From contig KL647293.1 in assembly GCA_000727475.1 (NCBI GenBank), positions 907,216-971,215 on the forward strand: a DNA stretch of 64,000 nt, in the 5' to 3' direction. Under the pieces are notes generated by a model. It was given only the letters and a program-made list of their open reading frames with translations. It did no database searches and was not told the DNA's origin. Source of the stretch: Sarcocystis neurona. Its lineage: Eukaryota > Apicomplexa > Conoidasida > Eucoccidiorida > Sarcocystidae. Shown here piece by piece: positions 1-12,057 of the stretch. Position numbers and translations under genes: made by a program. How positions within the stretch are numbered: the stretch's first letter is position 1; each line of letters begins with the position of its first letter.

Positions 1-669
1 GTGGCCTACGATGAACCGAGAAGTCCCTGTGCCAGAAACTGTTTACGCGTGTACGACATAGAGTCTACTTGCACCTGTTCGGCAGCTAAATCACTGCGTC
101 AGGCGTATTCGCATACGAAGGAATCGTCAATATCCATTTGTGCGGCCGTGCCACTGCACACTCGGCATCTTGTAGTTCAGCAATTCTGAATCAACCCTCA
201 ATTTCCGGTTTAACCCTAGGAGGTATGCAGAGGTAGCGATTCCCACGCAGACGTGAGTAACGACGTGATAACCACGCTTCACGAACTGTCCACGTCCTTA
301 GTGCGCTTGATAGCAGTTTAAGGTTCTGATAACTACTCTGTATCGCCCGAAACTGGGACTTCGGAGCTAGTGAACCCATGAATTTACGCAGTACTATACT
401 TCCTGGTTCCATTACGTGAACGGAGCGTCAGGACACTCGTGAAAAAACGCTTTGAATCTACGGTAGATAAGCTGCTGCAAGTATATTATGTAAAATTGCA
501 CAACTGCTGCACGTCGTTGACACGTATGTGACTTCTGCATGGACGAGTGCAGAGTCTAAGCTATGTTGTGCCCTGCGTGTTGCTCTTTGCTACAAAAATG
601 TAGATATGTAGGTTGTCACTTTCTCCGCTCCTTCGTATTCTGGCGGACGCTCCCGGATTCTAGGCTTAC

Positions 670-3600
670 CCATCCGAAGCAGTCGTCGACGTAACCATTT
701 CCATCGTCATCGATATGATTTTCGCAGTCCGTCTCTTCTTTATTTACCCAGAAGCGGCTATTTTCAATGTCAAATCCGTCAATGAAGTCTTGATGTATGA
801 AGCATCCAGTGTCGAGCACAGCAACAATCATGTTGTCTGCGACAGGGTTGCCTGCACAATCCAGAGGTTTCAGGAAGGAGCGGAAGAGAACGTGGGCGTT
901 AAAAACGGAGGAACATGGTTTGCAGCCACCGAGGAAATCACGATACGTCAAGGGTGTGCATCATTTTCACCTGCGCCTGTTTTGAGATGCGTATGTGTAC
1001 CTGTACGTGCACAGATATATCGATGTAGCCACGATATACTTGCAACATCTGTTTATTTTCGGGGGGTTTGTCAACGAAGGTGAAGTATGTTTTGTGTTCA
1101 GTTTCGATAAGTGTGGACGCCCACGTGTGCATCCCTGTCACTGCATATCTATGATGTGTACAGTTAAGTAGTAATTATGAGGGTTCCCTGGGGGGGGAGG
1201 GGAGGTACGAAAAAGGATTCCACATTGCTCATACGAGAAGAAGAATAGCTGAAATAAAGGTTAGATCGAACGAAATACGAGGCGGGGGGATATTCTATCC
1301 TTGATTTTCTCACGTCTTCATTATCAGTGATCCACTTTGCTGTGAGTCAACTGAGCGAAAAAATCACGCTACTTTTTGCCACGGTGCACCAAAGTAAACG
1401 CGATCTACGTTCTTTGTGTTCCCTTTGGTACGTTGGGTGCGCCGGAACCGGAGTATAACTGCCTACGAAATTTTCTTTCGTCATGAGGAGGGCAACCCAC
1501 ACTCGCTGCCCCCACGTGTACAAATTTCCTTGTACTGCCGCCTTATACCTTTCTCTTATGTGACTGGAAGGAGCACATATATACCCGGCTGACTGTGTAG
1601 CTGCAGGCTGGCGTGGTTTAGTTAACGCTCTCGTATGTGAGCAAAACATAATATAAATCTCAAAGAGAACACCGCCAGCCAGCGGTGGCTACAGCCAAAC
1701 AACAGCGATAGAGACAGAAGGCCGGGCAACTCTTGCAAGGAGGTCAGCGTCACAAAGAAGGACTCGTCAGCGCTCTCGTTACGCTAAGGAATACGAGGTC
1801 GCAGCGACAAAAGCTGTGAAGAACTCATGAAGAAGCTTTGTCACTGCCGTCACAGAAAGCAACAATCAACCCACCACTTCAACCCCCGTTTACAGCTGCA
1901 TCCACGCGCGCCAAGATCGGGCGCCAACGTATCAGATGCAGCAGCGGCACGCAAACAAATCCGCCAGCGGCTGTGAACGCGAGGGGCACCAGCGCTGCAA
2001 GCTGTTTTCGAAAGATAATATGCTGCATGCTGCTTCCTCCAGTAAGGCCTCCTTCTACTGTCGTACACTGGAGTAGAGGCGCGCATTGAAGCGCATCAAT
2101 CAGTGACGCAAGGGACTGTAGCCACATCAAGATCAAAGTAGCAGCGACGTTAGCGGTCACGGCAAGCGATTTGCTCAGGTGTGCTTCACGTACAAGACAG
2201 GCAGGCTTACATGGACAGGCACGCAATATGGACCACGTGTGTACACTTGTAATGCCACATACGTTCGAAGAGACGCGCTGGAACAGAGAGGTAGTCCACG
2301 TTTGTCTCACCAGGCATTGAACTCTGGCTGCTCAACTGTTCACCGAAACAGCTGTTATACAGTTTTTGACACATGTTTCAGCTGCTGACGTAGCCAGCAG
2401 CCTCGAAGCATCATGTAGACTCTTCACAGGGATAACAAACGTGACGTCACGATGTACTCGGTTACCCGGGAACAAGCGGACTCTCTAAATTCAATATCAA
2501 CAGCATGCAAGCACCCGTACCAAGACACGCATTTTGTTTCCATCGCCGCATATAAGTGCGCATATTTTACCGGGTTTTCCAGCAAGCTCTGGCCAAGCCC
2601 GATCAGCCCACAGAGTATAATTCCCCAAGAATGAGTGCAGGTGCCATTGTCGCGGTTGTTCCGGATCTCCCGACGAGGACGTTTCTGCCACAGGAGGGGT
2701 GCTCGGTACGCGGAAACTTTGTACTTCTCTTTTTTGGTCGTCCGAAACTTTCAGGATGCAGCTCACTACGAGCTCTGCCCTCTCGACGGCTTTGCTGCGC
2801 AGGTGGGAGCCGGGAGCGGTGGCGAAAGGTTCAGCAGCAGAAAAAGCAGCAGAGCCAAGTGAATGTTCAACAATAAATGGAGCAGTGCCAGGAGAAGGAA
2901 AGGAGTTTTCTCGAGCCAATCTGGTAATCAGGGCCGGTATTTCGCTGGCGCGGACAATATTCCACTCCTGCACACAAGTTTGACATACAATAAAGAGGGA
3001 CTGTGCAGAACATCCAACTCTTGCTGCTCCTGTGATCCCGACAATTGCTGCTGATATCATTACGTGCAGAACAGGGAGACGGGAAACCGTAGTACATCAC
3101 GTTGGTGTGCAGGTTTCGAGCGAGCACGTGTTAGCATTTCGAGAACTTGCGCTACAAGCGTACCTTCCAGGCACCACCACCACGGCGTCTGAAAAGAAAA
3201 CGCTCCCCACTCTATGCATTCACGAGAAAGCTCGTAGATACACGCGTGGGGAAACGGGAAGGCGTCTGAAAACGAAACACCAAGGTTGTGCCGTGCGGTT
3301 TGCAAGACAAACTGCCCTAATCGTACATCACCCTGAATTACAGACGAAATGTGGACGAAAACGAGTGAATTATTCTGGCTGCACAACCACGACGAAGTGC
3401 AAACCGAAGGGGGCAAAATCCACCCACTAAAAGATACCACTGGGTGCCGGTGAGTTAGATACTTTATGTTTCGGTACACTGGTCTGTGTTTCGCTAGGTG
3501 GCGTAAGGTTCATGGCAAGCACAGTTCATTCAAGGCAGCTTTGCGTGTGTATGTGCGTGAGAAACACGAACACTAGGGGCAGAATAGCTAACATTAGCTC

Positions 3601-6600
3601 GCCCCAAGTAAAAAACAAGAGCAGATACTAGACTTTCTAAACAATGTATTTCTGTTCCCTGCAAAATTGCAGCGACGTGTCCATCTGTCGAGTCTCTACG
3701 TTCAAGCGTATGCGCCCTACTTTCCACGTGCAGAGCTGCTTAATTGCCCCCGATTTTACCTAAGCCGCCTGTGTGTGTATGTGTGTGCCATTTCGTGGGC
3801 GCCTTTTCGTGTGCATTCGCACACAGCCTGCAGGAGTTGCACATGTGCGCTGAGAAGTACCATCTACCACGGAAGCGTCCGCCCAGGCATGTGCATTTTG
3901 AAAAAAGGTTTTGCGACGCAGCCCTCATCCGTTTACGCCCAGTAGGGGACCACTAGTGAAGTGAGGAGATGCTCGTCTGTTCAAATCTACTTTTTGTGTC
4001 TATTCTACACGTGCACTCAACATACGACTGGACACGTTTAGTACTTTCTGTTAGTCTGAGCTGATGGCGATGCAAGACCAGGTCGATCTCCAGTTTAAAA
4101 AAATTAAACTATCTGCCCTAGTAAAGTGTAAGCTCCTTCGCTCAGAAAAAAGATGTTTTGTCTCCTGTATTTTGCTGCAACACGCCGTTTTACACATGAG
4201 TGCGTAGCTTTCGACTCTACACATCCCCGTATACAGTGGTAGCACAACACCGCCCTGTACACGCGTGCAGTAATGGACACAGGATCATCCCATTTTAAAA
4301 AGCAGGTCTCCAGTCGCGTCTGCTGCATGCAGGTACTACGTTTTATCAAACTGGACAGCAGCCGGTGCACCTCGACTGCTTGTGCTGTCTTCCACCATCC
4401 CTTCCTTACTCGAATTCGAGGTAGCTTACAGGCAAAACTACCCACAAGGCTGCGCATTCGCAGGAAAGACTGCAAAGAAACCAGACCTGAACGCGCAGTC
4501 AAGCATTTACGCCGTGTTTGTTTTGACACACCGCTTCCATTCCTGAACATACAGAATCGTTTCGTCCGGCTCGTGCAGGGGGGCGCTAATTCAGTTTGCT
4601 TTTTCTAAACACCTGCTAGGTAGCTGCTTTCGGAGATGCGTCAGTGCCGATTTACAATGGCCGAACACACACAGGAGTGCACGCGTGGTCACTTACGCAG
4701 AAGACTACACAGCCACTATCTAGATACGGTGTACCTGCCGGCACTGTCGTGCTAGTTGCTCAGAAAACGTTTAAACCACCAGACAGTTGATGAAACGGTT
4801 GACAGGGCACCACAGGTGAATCACAGTCTCCAAATACGCGTGCACATACATTTTCTCAGAAGTATACGCTCTGCCGTCTTCCTTCTCACCTTCTTCTTCA
4901 GCTTCAGATTTTTGATATGGAGGACGTCTACGCCGAGTTTTGAGTAATGTGCTGCTTGTATTGTAGGTACTTCTGCGTCTAGCATTACCCCCTGCAACGC
5001 CCTCTTGCACTCCAGCTCGCAGGGTGGGTGTCCTGCAGCATCACTGCCGCCGCTGGCGACACCAGTGGAAGGTTTTTCAGCCTCTGTGGCAGCATCAGCA
5101 GCGGCGACGTCAGCCGCAATAGCTCTTCTGGAGACCTGAAGGCGGAGGCTGCTTGCAATGACACCTAAAGCGTATTCTCTGCCCTTCAACACCTGGCGGA
5201 CTTCAGGGTCCGCTTTCTCTTTGTTGCCAATACGATCACGCAGGTAAACGCCTCGCTTCAAGATAACTTGTTCGGAAGGATCGTGCAGTTCTTCCTCATC
5301 AAAAACAGGTATTTCAGTGTCACTTTCGTCAGTCACGTAATCCTGCATAAGAGTCGGCAACTGCTTCAAACACGCTGTGTCCCATTCCACAATGATGCGA
5401 TCTGTAGGGTTCGCCTCCGCGTCTCGTTGCAATTTTTTTATGGCCTGAGAAAAAACGCGCAGAGCATTCTGGGAGAAATTGCACGCGGGCTGTTTGCATC
5501 CGTGGTACGTAAGGGAACACTTACCTCTCTGAGACACACCCTTTTCTCTACTATCTAGGCAGGGGAAGCAAACACGCGTGTAAGTTGTGCGCAGCTGCGT
5601 GTTTCTGGTGGAAAACCTGAGTTCGAAGACTTCAAATTCTTTCCCCTGGGTGTACATCAGCTGAACCAGCTTCCTAGACACCCACGCTGGAATCTGTCCC
5701 TGCTTAGGTGCGTTTCCGTTTAAATCATTAGTTACAAATCTGCCTACACATACACTTTATACGCACAATTTACCTGCTCGAAGTATCTGTGCCTCTCCTG
5801 CCCGGACAGACAGCAAATTCAGTCTCTGAAGGGTGCGTGGTCTTCCTTGCCAACGTCAGTGTCAGTACAGATAGAAGTACTACAGTATATCTGACTAAGC
5901 ACAGAGAAAGAGACGGCGAGGAAACTGTGTGCATACAAAGATTTACGTAGGCGCGTATGCAGAAGTGAAGATATGTAGCTTTCCGTGACCTACTCAATGG
6001 GTTTTTGTAAACCCGTGAAACACCACAATTCTGTTTTTCCATTGCTTCGGCCGTTTCGCGTTCAGCGCCTCGCGGGCTTGCATCCCTCAACTAAGTTCGC
6101 AGGTCTTCTCTACAGACGGGTCGAAAACGGACGTACTGCGCAGTACGCGTCGCTTGCTCATCTGCTTTCGACTCACATCATATAGACTTTTCCGTGCGCA
6201 CGACTTTACAACCTACGTTTTGCTAAAGTATGTCTTCAGCTTTGCCAAATCCACCGGCAGCCGGACTGTTTCGAAGCTGCGTGCCCTTAGGCATACGCCT
6301 ATGTGGAGTCCCTCTGTTGCTGCTGTAGTGTTCCTGGGAGCCCCTCTGTTGCTGCTGTAGTGTTCCTGTTCTCCTGACAGGTGTGTCCCCTGTGCAGACT
6401 TATGCGCCTTCTCCTATCACGCGCACTATGCACGCATACTGTCCCCGAACGGACTCACGCACTTACAACGTTGTACAAGTCGACAAGTTTGGTGCTAGGG
6501 GTGCTATTCCTCACACGCACTCGTATGTACGCATATGTGTGCATCTGTATATTGGGTTACATTTGCGTGCAGATACGCGCTGGCATTAGAATCGTGTACC

Positions 6601-7837
6601 CATTTACGTACGCCATCTCGCGTGCACAAATTCGGCACTTATAGCAGTATGTACAGGGGCACTATTACCCCTGATATATGTTACAGAGGCGAAAACGTGC
6701 AAGTGTGTATCTCGAGGGTCCTCGAAGAGGCATTCGTCTGATGTTGGACGGTGGTTCACATGTGCGTCTCTGGCGAGCTAAAGTTTGCTCACTTACCTCG
6801 ATTCTATCGAGCCGTGCCTGAGCAGCATCTTTCTGAACTGGGATTTCCTTTACTTTCTCCGCTATGTAAGAGCCTGGTTCCGGGCGGTACTCGCAGTCCA
6901 GTGTGTCGATATTGTAGGAGGAGTGAACGCCTAATACAAATTTGTAGTATTTACGGCAAAGGGCTCGTTTAAGATGCTCGCGTGATTCCGAAGCTGGAGT
7001 AGTCTTGTTTGCTTCAAGAAGGGATCTGTCACCATCTGATGTTTGTCTAACAGCATCTGGGAGTGAAAGTCCCGGTGCTACTGATGCTGTTACCCTACGA
7101 AGTAATTCAGCTGCTACTGGTTCCGCACCTGGTGAATGCCGCTGTCCGGCTGTCGTTGCTGATAATTGTGCTACTGTTGCTTGGGGCACAATCCCATCCA
7201 CCTCTCCCAGTGATGGGCGTGATGCATTTACGGCTGGGAGTGCCACTGATGCTTCTGTTGTCGTTTGAATCTGTGGTTTTGTCTCTGATACGGTTTGTCT
7301 TCGTGTTTGAGCAGCTCGCGTCGATGTTAGTTCGTTAGTTAGCGATAGGGCTGGTGTTGCGGTGGTCGTAATTACTTTATCTGCGTGTGCTCCTGGATGT
7401 GTGGTCACAGATAGTTCCGAACTAGATGCGAAACTGAGCCGCGTATGATCAGCTGCAGCTTTTACTGATCTTTTGGCAGCAGGTGCGCTTCCAAGAGCTG
7501 TTGCAGCAGTCGTCGTGAATACTGACGAAGAAGGCGGTAACTCTGGGGGAGATCTTTCTTCTATGTGAAGTGGTATTGACGGCGCTGCTTTGCTTTCTTT
7601 TGTAGCCTTCGCTGGAACATATATGCGTGATGCTGGTAGCACTGAGTCTGCAAAATGTGATTCCACGTGCAAGGCTGCTGTTGCCGCCGTCTCGTTGAGT
7701 GGTTCGTTTGGTCGGTCTCCGTGCCCCTGCAGTTTACCTAGAGTTTCGAAAGAAAGAATATCGAGTAGTAGCGGTAACAGTAAGATAGAGAAGAGCACCC
7801 GCGGCAGGTTCGATACTGCATTGCAATGCTGAGGCAT
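670..7837 (-). CDS. Subtilisin-like serine protease (S8 family), 5' part, continues past left edge
   Basis: Secretory-pathway subtilase. Four exons join in phase: 7837-6797, 5444-4890, 2967-2571 and 851-670. The introns have good borders, for example GAG|GTAAGT after exon 1, AAG|GTGAGA after exon 2 and GG|GTAAGC after exon 4. The ATG at 7837 opens a signal peptide (hydrophobic LFSILLLPLLLDIL, residues about 14-27), followed by a Ser/Thr/Ala-rich stretch to about residue 300. Exons 2 and 3 carry prodomain-like sequence (RIIVEWD, LGVDVLHI) and then the mature-domain entry DPEQPRQWHL. Exon 4 holds the catalytic Asp in VAVLDTG (about residue 678) and the family signature DDDGNGYVDD. The His (HGTH) and Ser (GTSM) exons are not found in bases 1-615, so the gene must run off the window. 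In related parasites such proteases process secreted invasion or egress proteins; which paralogue this is cannot be decided. The exon 3 start is the least certain join. Confidence 0.78.
6311..6369. repeat. 32-bp imperfect direct duplication
   Basis: The block CCTCTGTTGCTGCTGTAGTG occurs at 6311 and again at 6343, each copy followed by TTCCTG. It lies in intron 1 of the subtilase gene and carries the CTG triplet bias seen across the window. No function is inferred. Confidence 0.8.
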
Positions 7838-10800
7838 CTTGACATAATGCCGGAGAAACTGTCTCCTCGAAACGCCTGTCTACTCCGTTTCAGCAGAAGG
7901 GCGTGAAGCAGCAGTGGTGCTGCTGCTCCGGCTCGGCCCCACAGGAAGCCCTGGGCCGTACAGTCCCAACTGCTGCGTTGCTGTTTATGCCTGTCCGGTC
8001 CTCAGTTGCTCAACAATTATAAGAAATTGTCTGTAGCGTGCAAGGCTATATATGCACCTCGACTTTTCTGAGGTCGGAAGGACGATAACGGACGAACAAG
8101 ACTACATGCGCTATGTGTACGATGGTGGTCCGTCAGAAGAGAGCTGCGTTTCGACGCAGCACAGGAGGACGGAGTGACTGAAAACTTATACACGTCCGTG
8201 TGCTGCTCGAGATACCAAAAGGTCAATGCTGCTGAGACTAGCAGCAGCGACAGCAACAGCAGCCGTACAGCGGGGGCTGAAACTGATGAAGGTGTATCAC
8301 CCACAATACTGTGCTGCTGCTGTTGCTGCTCCGAGAAGGTGAGAGGCAGAAATGGAAAAGGAGAGGCGAGCTGTGAACTGCTCGGATCCTTTCGATCCCA
8401 GGACACTGTCGTTGGGTTCTGTCTTCGGCTGCTTGTGGTGCAGCGGCAAAAGCAGCAGCAGCACAGCAGCAGCAGAGGCAGTCCCGCATCAGGGCGGGGT
8501 TCAGTAGATACTGGCGCGCAGTTGCCGAGTTGACCCATCGAAGACCGAAGTGCCAGGAACATTTCGTCCTTCTACTTCTTCGAAAGCTGTCCCATGCCCT
8601 GATCACATGCGGAAGCAGCCGCAAGGTTGCGTACCACTAGCAAACCAAGTGTATTAGAAGCGGTAACACGGAGAATCATGGGGTGTAACAGTAAGAAAGA
8701 GTGCGTAACACGAGTCTCCGCGGGAACAGGCCACACATGTGTGCAGATCCAAAAGACGGTGGACTTCCCTGCCCCTGCGCATCCGTGCAGAGGCAGGAAG
8801 ATGCAGGAGGAGGATGAGCGCGGCAAAAAATCAAGCGTAGCTTACCGTGGGAGAATGGTTTTTGCTTCGACCCCGCAGCCGCTCGCAGCTGGTGCCCCAA
8901 CCCCGAAAAGTTTATAGGATGCAAGGTTGTTTACAAGGGCACAGAGGTTGAAGTGTATGCTCATATATATACTTGTATGTGTGACGGAACAAGGAACACA
9001 AGGGTGCAAGAGAGAGCACTGCCTTCAATTCTTCTTTTGGCTGGAACGAGCAAACTCTCAAGGAAAACCCTCCTAGTGACAAAATGTAGGACATCAGTAG
9101 GCGTTCCACTGTAGAAAAAAACAGGAGCCGAAAACCGTGGGCCTTCAAATGCAGAACAAGAGCATTTTCCGACAGCCACGTGCCTCACTGCGCAAAAAAG
9201 AAGCCGTTGTCGACGTCTGGCATGCCACACCGTTCACCGATGTCTCGAAGCGATACCGCAGCTGGGAAAGGGTAGAAGTTGTGCAGCGCTGCGGTGTCTC
9301 ATCAGTTAGCGAGTACATGGAAACGCACACATTCAAATCTTTCCGCACATGGTGTATGTACCAAAGATGTACACGTATACAGTGGCAGACGACCGTGCAT
9401 TATTGTCCGCATCGCCCGCTGTCGGTAAAACCTGAAGAACATACATTTATGACACTCGGTTTCGCGTCCTGCACATATACGTGTAATCGCAGGGCTGTGG
9501 GTAACACAGACAATATCTTGCTTTGATCCCGTGTGCGACGGTCACACGTGTAAACATGGGGGATAGTAGCTTGCTCACGGAGAAGGAGTAGTTGAACACC
9601 TGCAAGCTAGTACAATATTACACCACACGAACACTCACGAAAAGCTGTGCAACCTAAAGCACGTAGGTGTAGGAGACATTCCACTTTCTATGCATGCCTT
9701 GCAGAAAATTTTGTCAGGGGGACAGGCCCCTAAACGTGAGTTCTTGTACCCCATACATCTGTAAAGACGTGAACTTGCACAAAAATACGCCTTTACATCG
9801 TGTCTCTGAAACGCATGTAGACCCATGCAGGCACACGCACGGAAAAAAGTGTGGAAGTCTCCACGTGCGGACTTATTCATGTGCGTAAGTCCACAAAACG
9901 AAAGCAGGGTGCACGTAGGCTTTTGTAGGTCACAAGGAGAACTGTGGACCGTCGGTCCGTAGTTCAGTGTGTAGGAAGCCGAGCTCACTCCTGCAGATAC
10001 CACTGCACGCGTTGTACCTGTCGCCCAATGTTGTGAACGTTCTTTGGCTCGGCTGCTGTTATCGTTCATCTGCCGCATTGCGGCGGCTAGGCAACAATGA
10101 AGTACATCCGCTCCGTATCGTGCAATTATGTCTTGTCCATGAGAACATGCAATGTAGACATCTCACCTACAGGAGGGTCGGCGCAGCTCAGGAATCTGAG
10201 TACGCTCCTATTTGCGCGATCGTCCTTAGAAGCGCTCCTTACATTGGTGTGGTCCTTACAGGGTGTCTCTGTAATTTCACAACGAGGTGCTTCCTGGGCT
10301 CCTTTCACAACACATGAGCAGCGCTTTGTTACCCAACGAAAGAACGACAGTCTTCTTTAGTGCCTGCCAGCCCGCTTAGACTTTCCTGTATAAACATCCC
10401 ACGCTTTTCGCGCTGACAGTAGTTGCAGTTCCCGCTGCTCTTCTTTGTCAAACGCATTCTACGAGTGTCGCAAATATCTCTGAATTCTTCAATCATGTTG
10501 ACTAGTTTAAATTACAAATTACGCTGAGAGATCAATATGGGAGACGGCCGACGGAAGCTCCCCACCAGGAAGGCCGTTGAGGCGCCTTTTGCTTTTGCCC
10601 GCTACAAGCACGGGAAAACCGTTTGCGAGTCAACGCACTGGGATCATCCTCTGCATTTATATCTTTGAGGAAATGGGCATGCTTCTCCAAGCATTAAGTG
10701 AGCAAAGAAATGTCTCTACTATATGCATACTTGACGCTACATGAAGATGCACATCCGCTAGGACATGCACCTCAGACAACTTGCATTTTTGGGCGTGCGT

Positions 10801-12057
10801 ACGGACCTGCGGACAGATGCATGTATTCCCTTGCACGGGCACGTATGTAACTACGTAAATACGTGTACCAGTAGGCATCTGTGTGTCTGTGAGCGCAGCT
10901 GTCACTTTACCGATCACGCCGTGCCAACGTGTTGCAGCATTCAGCCTTACGGAAATAGTGCAGGGGACTGGCTAGCTTCTGCAAGACAGACACATAATGC
11001 TCACGTGTACACAACTGTATATGCTCCTGTTACACTGGTGTTCTGATTTGGCCAGCAGTGGTATGTTGCTACTGTTGACATTGCAAGCTGATCCATTGAT
11101 ACAGGCACAAACACATAATAACGTGTGTATAATAAAACATAAGCTTGATCTTCCTGGCACGCGTGTGCGCTACGTTTCCATTCAAGCAACTATTCACGAA
11201 ATGGGTCAAGATCGTCAACGTTTGAGCTGAGCCTACATACAGACTGCCACTTTCCCCGGCTTTCTTATTCTACACTCACGTAGTCGAGCGAGTCGTTTTC
11301 ATGGCTCTGGTGCACTATGTTTTGAGATGCCTCGAAGGCACCTTGCAGGCTTACTGGAGTTGCCGGAAAAAGCTACACACCAAGAATGTTCCGGTTGTAT
11401 CGTGAGACCTGTGTAGCCATCACGCACACTTCATGTAAGCCTTTCTTGAGTGTTTTGTTACCCTGTCTGTAGAGATATTCACCAGCTTCCCGCATTCATA
11501 GAAACGTTGCTTTCGGAGTGGCGTACGTGCACATCTTGTGTCCCTGAATTCACATGTACTCACACCCACGAAGATACTTGTTCACATCACTGTACATCTC
11601 ATTTCAACAAAAATCGAGACGTATGTGTTCTCGCCTCGTAAGGCATGACGTTCACAGAAATTACACACGTGTAGCTCAAGATGCCAGGAAGGCTGCACAT
11701 TTATGCTTACAGGCACGACTTTGTACATATGCATATACATATATATGTGTGTATATATATATATGTATCTGTCTACGTTTGTATGCCCAAAGATGTGCCT
11801 GTTTAATTCTCAGCTTATACGCGAGACTTTGTCCCCCCATGACACCTTGTTCACCTTTGTATTCATATATTGGTAGTTTCTACAGACCTCTATCTGAACT
11901 TCCTTTCCAGGGAGCCAGTACCCTATTGTCATACATCGCACAAAGGTTCTACTACCCATAACACTGTGAGGTCGTCAGCAATAATTTCGTCGTAGCGCCT
12001 CCACCATCTACACCGGGGGTAGTTACCATACGCAAATGTAAACGCACAGGTATGTCT
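7838..12057. other. Intergenic stretch, no supported gene
   Basis: Between the subtilase start and the next minus-strand gene only short overlapping open frames are seen. They have no recognisable domain and no consistent splice chain. The stretch contains a CAG/CTG cluster (about 8230-8480), a TATA/TGTA microsatellite near 11720-11770, and a short open frame from ATG 10537 (about 43 codons) that cannot be supported as a gene. Confidence 0.5.
8225..8485. repeat. CAG/CTG triplet-rich cluster
   Basis: Interrupted CAG, CTG and TGC triplets (for example 8308-8332 and 8448-8476) inside an otherwise mixed sequence. Frames on both strands stay open across it, giving Cys-, Leu- or Gln/Ser-rich translations, so open frames here are weak evidence of coding. 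Confidence 0.7.

Noticed and set aside
1..615. Search for the His and Ser exons of the subtilase
   Set aside because: No HGTH- or GTSM-like coding sequence is found on the minus strand here; a lone SGTA-like reading near 150 has no supporting splice context.
8572..8826. Minus-strand frame containing GCAGAGKST, which matches a Walker A P-loop
   Set aside because: The surrounding sequence lacks the strand and helix pattern and any Walker B motif, there is no splice partner, and the match sits in a short frame; chance is likely.
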